Positions 12,501-25,900 of a stretch of DNA of 64,000 nucleotides are shown here, piece by piece (within the stretch, counting starts at the first letter, position 1; each line of letters starts with the position of its first letter). The stretch comes from Apostichopus japonicus. Lineage: Eukaryota > Echinodermata > Holothuroidea > Aspidochirotida > Stichopodidae. The stretch lies in assembly GCF_037975245.1 (NCBI RefSeq), contig NC_092579.1, positions 4,180,001 through 4,244,000 of the forward strand, given 5' to 3'. Below the pieces are notes generated by a model. The model was not told where the DNA came from and made no database searches. It saw only the letters and a program-made list of their open reading frames with translations. Made by a program: the position numbers and the translations under genes.

Positions 12501-15500
12501 TCCCTACGTAACATTCAGGCAAAGACTGGCAGAGCATTCTCTCGAAATAAATTAATCACAAATATTGCCGGAAAACGGTGCAGGGGAAACATCCATCTTT
12601 GTTGTCGATACTCTCATTAAGAGGTGACGAGAAAAAATGGCACATTTTAAATCATCTTTCCCCACTTTTTTCCTGCAGAGATTATGGTTTATGCAAAAGG
12701 GAACCCATCAACCCCCCCCCCTCCCAAAAAAAAAAAATCATATTAATAATAAAATAAAATCTAAAAAAAAAATTTGGTGTCTCTCAAATTTCAGCCAAGT
12801 GTGGATGTTCTAGTCAGTATATGTAAATAAATGCAATGATGAATTGGCAATGAATCAATTGATATGTAAATATATACACCTTGATCAACTTAGGCTAATT
12901 AAAGGACGAATGGTACTTTAGAAAGCTTTTAGGCGATCACCGATAGTTTCTGGATATTAAATTTTAAGGGAGCTACTGTTGGCGACATCTCTTGACGACA
13001 TCACAAATGACAACGATGTTTAATGTATGTCTGTATGTAAAGATGTGTACAATCGAAGGAATGTTTCTAGTCAGGGTTTTCTGTTCATGAAATTATTTAT
13101 TTGGTGATAAAATGAAAATGCCCTAGGGAGAGCAGATTGAAATCTGCTTAATTTATGGAAAATAAGGTGATGAATATTTAAAGAATTATTTCCAAATCAC
13201 TCACCAGCAGGCTATAATCAACAGCCTGTACCAATACTGCAGGCTACATTGCTCTAAACTGATTCAACCCCCCCCCCCCACCTTCCTCAACCCCAACCCC
13301 TCCTGGATGAACCCATTTGAAGTGAATTTGTGATTAAACCCCCAAAAAATGAAATTATTAAAAAAAAAACTACACAATCAGGGTATATAGAATTTGAAAT
13401 ACACCAAAGTTTACTTTTCGACTCACAGGTGGAGATAACGTTCATAAAGTTAGGCTCTGTTGATTATGACTGTTAGGTAACTATGTCTACACACAACTAC
13501 ATGATGTTTTAATCTACTCAGGAATAAATGAATAAAATAAATAAACTCTGCTTATAAACTTGCACACTATTGACAGGTCAAAAAGAAGAAGATAGCACTG
13601 AACTACGCATATGTCACAGCACACAATGCGATACACGTAGTAATTATGGAGCTTTCAACGAAGGATTTTACCCTTGCTCGGTGGGATACGTGTCTAAGTC
13701 CTCGGAAGATTCGTGCGAACTTCTGATGTTTGAAAATGGGAATGAGAAAAGGTGAGTTTGCATATATATGACTTTTCCATTTTTAATATTTTGCATCCGC
13801 TGTTAAAATAGAAAAAAAATTATATGACAGCAAAATGATGGCTTTAAAATATTGCAAAAACCAAAGAAAAAAATTATTGAAATGAATTAAATTAATATGC
13901 ATCACGAGGCTGCAAGCAAAAAGTCATGTTTTTTTCACCAAGCATACATCGTCATGGGAACGAAATATTCCTCGCAAATGTGCATGGTAAAAAAAAAAAA
14001 AAGGCTATTCAGCGACTGTTTTAGATTTGTATCCATCCAAAATGTTTTTTGTTTTTTTTGTTAGTTGGTAAAATGTCAGGTTTTGAATAAATTTTCATGA
14101 ATTTCCATTTTCTCCCCAGCGTCAAACTGTGAGGTGAGAGGAATGATTTATTTTCCTCTCTATCTTTTGTCTAATATCTGGCCTTTTACTGGAAAATATT
14201 TTCATAATAAAGCAGCAAAATGCTGATGAAACAAATGGAAATAACCAACTCATTCGCTCTGTAAGAAAATTTAGGACGACTTTTGTCTTTATACCACAAA
14301 ATATAAAAGTTACCATCATGTATTACCATACTTGGGTGTTGCCAAATAAACAGGAAACAAATACACTACTGATATGGATGTATGCTGGCTTGCTGTGCAG
14401 TTGCTGTTAGCTAGCAAATGGCAGCTGTTTTTGTTTTTGAATAAAATGATTATTTAAAAATTGGAATATGTAGGCTCAGTTTATCTTGCCAAGCATGATA
14501 CAGTTAATGTTTTGTATAGCAAACAGTAAATAATAAACTGAGAACCTTTGGTTTGGATCGGGCAAAAATATCTCTGGCATTTCATTTAAAATGTTAATTA
14601 ATTATTAAACAATGCAACCCATTGTTTTAGTGAAAGAAAACACAAAAGAGATCAAAGACATTTCCGAGAATTTGACTTTGAATGGTCATTAAGATTTCGT
14701 ATTAGAGAACACCCTGTTGAAAACGGGAAATTTAATTCACAGTTAGAGATGGACAGATAGACAAACAGAGATACAGATATGAAATACTCACGGTGACAGT
14801 AAATTTCTGCATAATTACAAATATCATAACAACAAATATATACACAAACAACACGATCACGAAATTAACAGGGAAACAGGGTGGAAAGAAAGAAGAAACA
14901 GCTCAACATAAATGTCATGCGTTTAAAAAAATAAAAAGAGACTTCTGTTCTGTTGATTTCAGCGGGTTTGTTGGATTGAAGTGTCAATTATGTTAAAGTA
15001 TTACAAGCAGGGATTAAATTCATCTCGTGACACTTACTGCTTCGTCGATTGCGTCGGGATCTTCAAACGTCTCGTCTCCCGTGTGAGTCGAGGAGGATCC
15101 TTCTACCGGCTCTTGGGTGACGGGGGTGTCTGTAAGGTCCACCTTGGAGGGCTGTTGGGAGAGCATGGATCCGCCATTACACGATATGTAAGAGGTACGG
15201 CGACTCTCTGTGCCGTTGCTCTCCACGTCGGGGATGTGACCGTTGCTGACAGAACTTGGAATGGATACTCTGCGACAAGAAAGGAAGAAAGAAAACTTAT
15301 TTGCCGATGGCGAAGTAAGTTTGATACTTTTAAAATGATTACGTGCATTTCGAAGAAAGGATAAATATAAGATAATGTTTGATCGTATGTTTTAATTTTC
15401 AATGTATCACCGGTGTTGCTCATGCATGAAGTATGGCAATTTAAATTTCTATTTCTAAGGAAATTGTTAAAGAACTTTGAAAATTGCAATTTCACCGATA

Positions 15501-16653
15501 AAAGATGAATCCAACTGGTTCGGTACCAACCTGCTTTCACTTGATGTTGAGTGCCTGTCGTTCCCATTGGCCACAACGTACGGTGTTAGGTGATTAAAAT
15601 TGCTGGTGGGGTTACGTGCACTTCGGGTGCTACCACTTCTACTGAGGGGTGGAGTGTTTGAGACACTGAGGGATGACTGGAGAGAACAGAAACATTAATT
15701 CAAGTTTATGGTCTCCACGGCAACAACAGGAAAGCAGACAACATTTGGAAGGTCTACCATTTGCTGTGGAAAGTCGTTTTGCTGTTGTTGAAAGAAGACT
15801 TTCAGTGAATTAAATAACATCTATAGTCAAAGATGGTCAGCAATTTCAACTTTGTAAATGCATGTCACTTATAAAGCTAAATCCATAGGGTAAGAGTTGT
15901 TAATACTTTTGGCAAAATTATAAAGTCAACAAGTACAGACATAAAAATAAGTTCCTTGCAGCGACATGTCATTCATAACTATGCTCTAAATACTCCCATA
16001 ACAGATTAACTCCAGTCAATTTTAGTGCCTTCTTTGAAGTGTATGATAGTCAAAACAAGATAATTACATTCAACAGATCACCTGACAAGACTTGCATCAC
16101 CCCTGATGCTTGCACACAAAATAGGCTAGGCTATTTAAATCTGCTACTGAATGGTAGGCCTAAATTCAATATTGCCATTTGTATGAAATAGCAATTGGGT
16201 TCTCAAGACTTTGAACAACTGTTCTGTTAATGATAAAAAAAAAAAATAGGCTTAACAAAATTAGTGTTTCTGATTTAACATTGTTTTGATGCAGCACACA
16301 GAACAAAGTGCTTGAGCCCACAGGAGCCTTTTGCACTATTTGTGTATTAAAGACACATCATTGTATACAACAGTCTCAACACCAAGCTAAGATACATTCC
16401 AAAGGAATTAGTGAGCAGTTACAGACAGAAAGACCAACTGACCAATAATCTTCTTGGTAACAAACCTTTAAAATAGTTTAACCTTCTGAAAAGACCGGTC
16501 ATTCCATTTCTACCATCTCATATATTTAAAAACATGAAAATAAGTATAAAATAATCATAAAAATATAAGATAGGAAAAGACTTCTATTTGGTCTCTCTTT
16601 GAAGGCTCATACACAAAGTTTGCCACCTTGTTTTCTTTATGACACACACACAC

Positions 16654-16687
<34 letters not shown>

Positions 16688-16882
16688 GAAAACGTAATGA
16701 GAAGGAAAATCCAGAACAGTGAAAAAACTTCCAGCCTCCACTGGGATTCGAACCTGGGCCTCCCGCTTTGTACGCGGACACCCTAACCAACTAGGCCATG
16801 AACGCTGATTGTATGTCCAGAGGTTCGAAACCGGTAAGGAAGGTCGTAATTTCACTGTAGGCGTTATATATATATATATGTG

Positions 16883-16956
<74 letters not shown>

Positions 16957-19900
16957 TATAGGGCCTATATATATATATGTATATATATAGGGCCTATATA
17001 TAGGGCCTATATATATATATATATATATTCTCCTGTTGATGTCATGTAAAGTCATCAGGAGAGCCAATTTTTGTTCTGCATCCTAATATCACTTTTCTTG
17101 TCTTCTTTTGATCCAAAACATACAGCTTAGATAGACCGACTTGACATATAAATCCCACTCACACTAATGAATCACGACTAAAGTGAGAGGCTTCCTGCGA
17201 GGGGCAGTGAGTATATTCCGGACGTATCTGACTAAAAAAATCATTCCATCTAAGTCCATCATCAACATATTTGTTGTTTATTTCGTCACAAACAAAAAAC
17301 TAAAAAACTTGTTTTTCGCTTTTTTTTTCGCTTTTGCTGTTCCATGAAAAGTTGACATCATTTTGTTAAAAGGGTCAGCTCCCAAACTGTAGGTCTGTGG
17401 AATGTCTTCTGTGAGAATCTGGGACTGTCACAGTGGAAAAATATTGGGCTATATTAGAATACCCCTCAGAATAATAAAGAAATTTATGTTTCCGGTCGCA
17501 AATATTGCACATTTTCTTTTGGAAAAGTGATAGTGAGGAGACCAATTAGATTTATTGAGACAGGTTACAATCCAAGCCACCCGCTGAAGCATTTTTTGTT
17601 GTTGATGTTGTTGGACATACATGCTGAGCTGTCTCCATGGTAACATCTCTTTCCAAGCAGATAAACCTGAGCAGATAATATGTTTTGCAGTCTGTTGAAA
17701 CAGATTTGTAAACTATCTTGAGCAAGTCCTCTGGTTAATATGAGAAACTCATCAACATTTAATTAGTGTGTACATATATGTGATACTTCCATTGTGGATG
17801 AACCAAGCATAGCCAGTTTTACATAAAAGAATTGGGGGCAATAATTGTTAGACACAGACAACAATTGAAGGAGCTGCTTTAAAGTTCTGCCCAGAGAGGT
17901 TCGCTATAGTGGTTTTATGACAGTATATATGATATGATATGATATATATATATATATATATTATAATTATTATTCTCTCCTTACCACAGAATGACTATCT
18001 GAATCTAAGTAGATGTTGGCATCTTTGTAGGGGGGCCTCCCAAGCCTAGAGGAACTGATGTTGGGTGAACCCTGGGGGGTTGCTGCCGTGTGGGTGATGA
18101 CCGGTGGGGAACGGAGCTGGCCTGGCTGTTGGGACAGCATGTGACATCCAGCTGGTAAGAAATCGATTCATAATATAAATTAAAACTTAAAAATAAAAAT
18201 AAGAAAGTCTGACTCGGAAGCCAGTGAGACAAAATCCAACTCAACAACAAAACTAATTGAAATATTTTATCTTCCAGAGGAAAGAAAAGAAACATCTGGT
18301 CTATAAATAGACCTTTCGAAGATCAATTAACTTTTGACTGTTTTCATTCTAAAAGAAAGAACTGACTTTCCTTGTTTTTGCTAATTGTCTTGTATGCTGT
18401 ATCATTTCTTTTCACTTTTATTTCAAAATAAGGCATATACATTAACCAGATATAATATCAATTTATCACATATTTGTGGTAATAGGTCTCTAGTACACCT
18501 TTACACAGAAAAACACATTTGGGAAAGCTCAAACAGGAAACACTGAAAAAAAAGTATTTGTTTAAATACTTAATATGGATAAATCTGCAAAAATTCTCTC
18601 CCCTTCACTATGCCTGCAGTATGGAAAGTAATTATCTACAGCTGGTATTTACACCACAATACACAAGACTACGTGGTACAATGCCATTTTCCACTCCACG
18701 CCAAGAAAGGTCTCGTTTACCAACCAAACTACCAACCTCTCCGCCTTACCACCAACCCCTCCACCCAACCACCACCACCAATTACCAACCACCACCACCA
18801 ACTACCACCACCAACTACCAACCATCACCACCAATTACCACCACCAACTACCAACCACCAACCCCTAACCACCAATCTCCCCCCTTTCCCAACATACACA
18901 GATCTTGTCCAACACTCATTCAGGATTATGAAGTTCGCTCCTCAAACCTCTCCGGAGTTTGTCGCCAACTTGGCAATATCTGCAGTGCGCAGATGGGCTG
19001 CAAGAGGTGGAGGAGGGAGGGGAGGGGGGGAGGGGAGAGTGGGCAGAAGGAGGTCTTGACGACATGAATCTTTTTGCTACCTTGGGTGGATTTGATTGAA
19101 AGCACATCTTCAGCTTCTTCTTCTTCTTCTTCTTCTACTTGCTTCTCCTCGTCTGAAGGTTCTCCTCGGTTTCCTTTCCCCGTTTCCATGTCAACGTCAT
19201 GACTCCCATTCTGCTGCAAGTTGGCCTCTTTCTGTCGGTCGATCTACGAGAGAAACACACGGACAGATCGTCAAGAGAGAGACACACAGACAGATCGTCA
19301 AGAGGGACAAAGGAGTAGTATCTATTTAAACCTCTCTATCCGTACATATCGATCAGTCTACTTAAGTACGTACCTTACAAGGGACCAGTCAAACTTATAG
19401 ACACAACTTTCTATATTTATATCCAATCAAATACAACAGACGAAACTGTTACAGATTCTCAAGGAAAGCTGCGACGAAAGTTTACCGAAATTGCTGTTCA
19501 CCAGAACTACTGTGATACTATTCCAATGCCTTATTACAAAGGCCGCAGTGAATAACAATGTTGTGCGTATCAATAGCTCATGTACAGTTGCCATAGAAAC
19601 ATAGTACATGTACCACTTAAAACTCAAACTAGTTAAGATCTAAACATTGGCATAAACTTTCAGTTCCAAAGTCAAGAATTCATCCAGGTGGGACAATTGT
19701 TTCATTTCTTGCCTCAAAGCATGTGTAATGACAGTATGAACCGACCTGTTTCTATCAGGTAGAAGTTAGAAACTGTTTATACTGTCAGTACTAGTGCTTT
19801 GTATCATGATATGAGAGGACAGTATAGAGTGGTATTAACATTAGAATCAAATTACGGTTAGGAACTGTTCATACTGTCAGTACCAGTGCTTTTAAGCATG

Positions 19901-22900
19901 CTAAGAGAGGACAGTATAGAGTGGTATTATAGCATTGTCAAGTTGTCCCCACTGGCCGAAAAACTTACAACACCAACGTTCACATGGAATGGTCAAACAA
20001 CTTAACATCAATATACCATAAATGTTCATTTTGTCATGCATTTGAAGATTCACATCAAAAAGGATCATGCAGATTTTGATACTTCCATAACAATGACAGG
20101 TTGAAATCTGTTGATTTCATATAATATCTGTCAAAACGATAAATGGATGAATTGTATATTCTTGGGATAGCTTTAACAAAATGAGTGTTGAGGTAAATAC
20201 TGAGGATCCATGGAAACAGATCAAGGTATACACAAGCAGAGATTACAAAGGTGGAAAGTATATAGTAACTAACATAAAAACAAAGCATATATACAAAAAT
20301 ATGAAAGCAAATTGCAAATATTTCCTATAAAATGCCATCATGCAAAGTAAATAACAAACTGAACAGAGGACTCATAATTTGATACAATCACTAAATCACC
20401 GTGCTTATTATTGAAATAATGAGATTTAAAGGTACAACTAATATTCCAGGTGCTACTATCCATTTTCCTGCCCAACCCCCCTCTCCCCATCCCCTGCCAC
20501 ACCCCTGTTACGTAAACATTCCAATAGCCAGCCATCCCTCTCCTGCACCCAACCATCCCACCCACTGGCTTTAAAAAAGACTTGAAGGGGATCGTATCAA
20601 TTTATTTACCCCCTCTTTCTTTTGCCATTTCAGTTAAATCTCAAATTCACATATAAGTACAAAAATTTCCCATCATTTTTCTCGAAGAATCCAAACTGTC
20701 TGTTAATTAATGTGTTTTCAGTTCAAATGTTATGGCAAATTACTACACTTACAGATTAGAGATAATTTTCCTTTTTCAGGAATGGTACAAAATTCATACC
20801 GGGCTAATTAACCAGCCAATTTTTATACACACACCAAACTTGCTCTCGGCGTATGAAGGTGGCTGGGGCAGAGCATATATAATCGATGTTTTTAATTACA
20901 ATGTCAGACACTGCACAACTGACTAAAAGCAGGCTATCTGATTCTGTCCGTCTCCAACCTGCTATATCTTTTCCACTAACCACACTGTTTCTGTATTGAT
21001 TGCCGATCGTCTGTGAGTGATTTGCTTTAATACCTACTTTTAGTGTGTGACATGCCAATAAGATTTTGCTTAATAGAGTCTGGAAAAATCTTAACTCCGA
21101 CGACGGCGGGCGCACCGAGGCATAGTTGTACCCAAGACGATCATTATATAGTTAATAACACAGAAGACAAGCGTACAGTATATAGCTGCAGCAATCTATA
21201 CATACAGACGGAGTGATATTGTCTACACCTGGAAACCATTGTGTACCTTCCAAACTTCCTTAATTGACGGTTGACATTTAGCAAAAATCATGAGCAAAAA
21301 AATACTAAATATATATATATATATAGGTATAAATTATAAAATAAGGCAAAAGGTAATATTTGGAACTGGAGAATCGAATTTAATAGAAACTCTGTCATAA
21401 AATGCAAACGGCAAGAAAAATGGAGGGATTTGATGATAAGACTCTTGTAGTCAAGCATATCATAAACGGATTTATTTTATTTATTCATTTCTTTGGCCTT
21501 TCTCGTTTGTGCCTGTCACATACAGAAGAAAAAAACTATAAACTAAAAAAAGAAGAAAAAAAAGAAGGAAAATATGAGGCAAAAAGCAGAATTTGGCCTT
21601 AGAGAATTGAACACTAGAAACTCTGTCATATAAAGTGAAAAAAAGGAAGAAATATACCTAAGGGTTTCATAAATGTGATTCTCATTGTCAAGCATAGTAT
21701 TAATGGATATCTTTTATTTATTCATATTTTTTTTGCAGGGGCCGTTTCTCATGCGCTTGCCATGTGCAGTGAGTCTCAGAGTCGCATCATCGAATATTGA
21801 ATTTGTGAATCAACATTTAGTCGACAGACATTTGGAGAAATCATCACGTTTTGTTCCCAGAAGCCGAGAGGACTGACACTCATTCTTTATTTAAAGTTTC
21901 ATAAATGAGGCAGGCTAGAAGCCGGATTTAGTTTAGGTTCTACCTGAAATATGCAAACAAAGGGAATTGTATTTGCCAAAAAAAAAGGTGACAAGTAATA
22001 TGGAAAGACAGACACAAGTTTATGGAAATCCTGCTGGGAATGCAATACTATTACATACCAATTGGTAAAAAAATAAATAAAAAAATACCCAGACACAAGA
22101 AAGGGACTATGGTGGCTTAATAGGGACATAGGACAAAATTTTGAGATAAAAAGTCAAATTTTTGAGATAATTAGTCAAAATCTGGAGCAAAAAAGTCCAG
22201 ATTTTGAGATAAAATGTCAAAATTTTGAGATAAAAACTCTAAATTTTGAGATTTTGGGACACTTATTTTGTTTTTCCTATGTCCCTATTAAGCCACTGTA
22301 GGGGGCACATAAAGGTTACAGAAAAAGAATAAGGTAATTATTTAGAGTGCTTTCTGACACCCCCACCTTACGTTTTGAACAAAAATATGTATCAAATATT
22401 GAGAACTAATAATTTTGGGAATAATGTATAAGAGTCAGATACGTTACTTTAAATCACAAAAGAAATATTTACAAGAGAATGAATTCACCCCAGCATAAGA
22501 ATGACAACACTAAATTTTTGCACCATATAGTGACACAATTTTTTAACAACTTGAATAAAAAAATATTACCAACACAGATTCAACGAAAGTGAGACACTGC
22601 AGGAAATCGTGTTTTTTTGTTTGTTTTTGGTTGCTATAAAGAATTTCTGCCTATATGATTTAATCCTTGGATGATGCTTGTGGTACCCAAGTTGAGGTAC
22701 CTACAAGGCACCTTGAGATCGAATTGGTTCAAAACCTATCCTCTCCTTCATACCCCTCCTTTTCACCCCCACGGTTCGTTGATCGAAATCTGAAGGCACT
22801 TAATATCTGGGACCACAAAGGAAGCCATATGAAGTATATAAAAGAAACACTACACACACACAGAGCATATGAACAAACGTGAGCTCCTACAAGTGAATGG

Positions 22901-25900
22901 TAATAAACATGAAAATATACTTGAAGGCCTTCTGCACAACACTCTTGACTATTTTTAACAATTAATTACACTGCAAGGCCAAAATAACACAGCAGGACAT
23001 CACGTTTAGTATTTCCAATACTCACCGTAGAGTAAACAGACCGTCAAAGAGCAAAAAAAAAATATTTAAAGAAATAAATAAAAGGAAAAAAGAAGAAATA
23101 TAACATTAACAGCAAATGGCAGAGAACGATGAATAAGAATGGCGGTTACGAAAGATTTGTGACCTTTGACCTTTGAGTTATAATCCCGGTCCATATTCAT
23201 TCTCATAAATGACTTTTGGCCTTCACTTGATCTTTACCAAAGGATCTGTTGTTAAAGCAAAATGTTTTTGAACAGTTTTGAGGTCAGAAACCTTGCTAGC
23301 AATTTGCTTCTTTTGTTCTGGTTACTATTTTTATACACTTTGTATGATTTACTCCTAGCTAGGAAACAACAGAAAAAAGTCGGATATTAACGATATAGAG
23401 GACGTAACTGTGTAAGAGGCGAGCGTATAGTCTGTGTTTAAAGATGAAAGGGATATTTAAGAAATCATGGTAGTTTTACAGAGTGGCAGGGAGTGGTGTG
23501 GGGAGGGGGTGAGGATGGGGAAGGGGCAGTTCATGGTGACTGTTTGAGTATTCTGATTAGAATCACTGTATAATGGCCTGTAGAGTCCATCAGACTGACA
23601 ATGAAAGCCAATCAACCACACAAGATTGATCTATTGCTTTTGATTATTGAGCCAATGGTTCTGATTGTATATCTCTAAAAAAAATTGAACATGACATACT
23701 TCTTAAAAACATGAAAATGTTGTCGTTATAAAACAATAGGTGGCACAGGGCAAGGTTTGCCTGCAAGGTGGGGAAGGGATGGGGGAGGCCAAGGCATACA
23801 TGCTCTTCCCAATCCCCTACCCTAAAACAAAACAAAACAAGGGTTCCCCTTATCAGAATGACTTACAATGGTACAAGTAATTAATATTATTTAAATCTCT
23901 CTTCAATCCACACTGAAAACAAAAAAAATTGGCTTCTAGCTCCCTCTTGGTCTTAATCGGTAACAACTTTGAACCCTTTTTACCCACCACACTGACAGAA
24001 CAACAAGAGAAAAATACAGAAATATTTCAACATTCTTCTGTCCCCGAAAGAGATGCAGATATTAAAAATTAAGGAAAGTGAAGTTTGAACAGTGCTTCTT
24101 ATACCAAACTATATTCATTGCGTGCATCTATATATGTATGTATACATATATATTTATTTGTACATCTATATATAACCATATATATCTATATATATGCACA
24201 CATACATATATAAATATATATATACATCTATAAATATAAATATATATATATATGTATATATATATATCTATCTATATCTATATATACCGTATATATACAT
24301 ACATATAAACATATATACATACATATATATATGAATAGTGTATCGTGATATACACACATATATTGTCCACCGACCCATCACCGAAAAAAGTTCCACCAAT
24401 GTAAAAAATTATATGATGCCACCTTTCCACGGTTTGGTCTGGAATGTTTCAGTTTGGTTTTTAGTTTCTTGTCACTCTGTTTTCTCAACTCCTCTTTCTC
24501 CACTCGATCAATTGTCTTGTAAGATAAGTGAAAGAAGAGATCATAGATTCTCATCTGCCTACCAAATATAGATTTATGCCCTCAGCTCCAGATTCTGCAG
24601 CAATCGACAGGATGTGTATTCAATTGCCGTCAGATCTTGAAAAATAGTGTTTTCTGGGCTGTCATAGAAATTAATACCGACCACCAGACAGACGTTTCGT
24701 ATCTAGCCGGTGTCTTAAAAACAAAGCTACTTTAGAGTACGATAATGATAACTTCGAAGGTTAGCCATCTTTTGATGGAACGCGTGATCAGGTATATACA
24801 CAGGTGAAGAACATGTGATGTGATCAGTATCACACAGGAGGTAAAGAACATGTGATCAGTATCACACAGGAGGTGAAGAAAATGTGATCAGGTATCACAC
24901 AGGAGGTGAAGAAAATGTGATCAGGTATCACACAGGAGGTGAAGAAAATGTGATCAGTATCATACAGGAAGTGAAGAGCGTGTGATCAGTATCACACAGG
25001 AGGTGAAGAACATGTGATCAGGTATCATACAGGAAGTGAAGAACATGTGATCAGGTATCACACAGGAGGTGAAGAAAATGTGATCAGTATCATATATGAG
25101 GTGAAGAATATGTGATCAGTATCACACAGGAGGTGAAGAATATGTGATCAGTATCATACAGGAAGTGAAGAACATGTGATCAGTATCATACAGGAGGTAA
25201 AGAACATGTGATCAGGTATCATACAGGAAGTGAAGAATATGTGATCAGTATCACCAGGAGGTGAAGAACATGTGATCAGTATCATATATGAGGTGAAGAA
25301 CATGTGATCAGGATCACACAGGAGGTGAAGAACATGTGATCAGGATCACACATGAGGTGAAGAACATGTGATCAGGTACCACACAGGAGGTGAAGAACAT
25401 GTGGTCAGTATCATACAGGAGGTGCAGAACATGTGATCAGTATCATACAGGAGGTGAAGAACATGTGATCAGTATCACACAGGAGGTGAAGAACATGTGA
25501 TCAGTATCATACAGAAAGTGAAGAACATGTGATCAGTATCATACAGGAGGTGAAGAACATGTGATCAGTATCACACAGGAGGTGAAGACCATGTGATCAG
25601 TATCATACAGAAAGTGAAGAACATGTGATCAGTATCATACAGGAGGTGAAGAACATGTGATCAGTATCACACAGGAGGTGAAGACCATGTGATCAGTATC
25701 ATACAGAAAGTGAAGAACATGTGATCAGTATCATACAGGAGGTGAAGAACATGTGATCAGTATCACACAGGAAGTGAAGAACATGTGATCAGTATCATAT
25801 ATGAGGTGAAGAATATGTGATCAGGTGTCACACAGGAGGTGAAGAACATGTGATCAGTATGATACAGGAAGTGAAGAACATGTGATCATTATCATACAGG

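Noticed and set aside
16735-16806. Functional tRNA gene
   Set aside because: The T-stem is mismatched and the tRNA-like head is continuous with a SINE body and repeat tail.
16864-17067. Minus-strand ORF of alternating Tyr and Ile
   Set aside because: It is simply the translation of a TA microsatellite.
18519-19067. 182-codon plus-strand Pro/Thr-rich ORF
   Set aside because: It arises from the ACC/CAACTA low-complexity tract and overlaps the channel intron and donor on the other strand. No splice or start context supports it.
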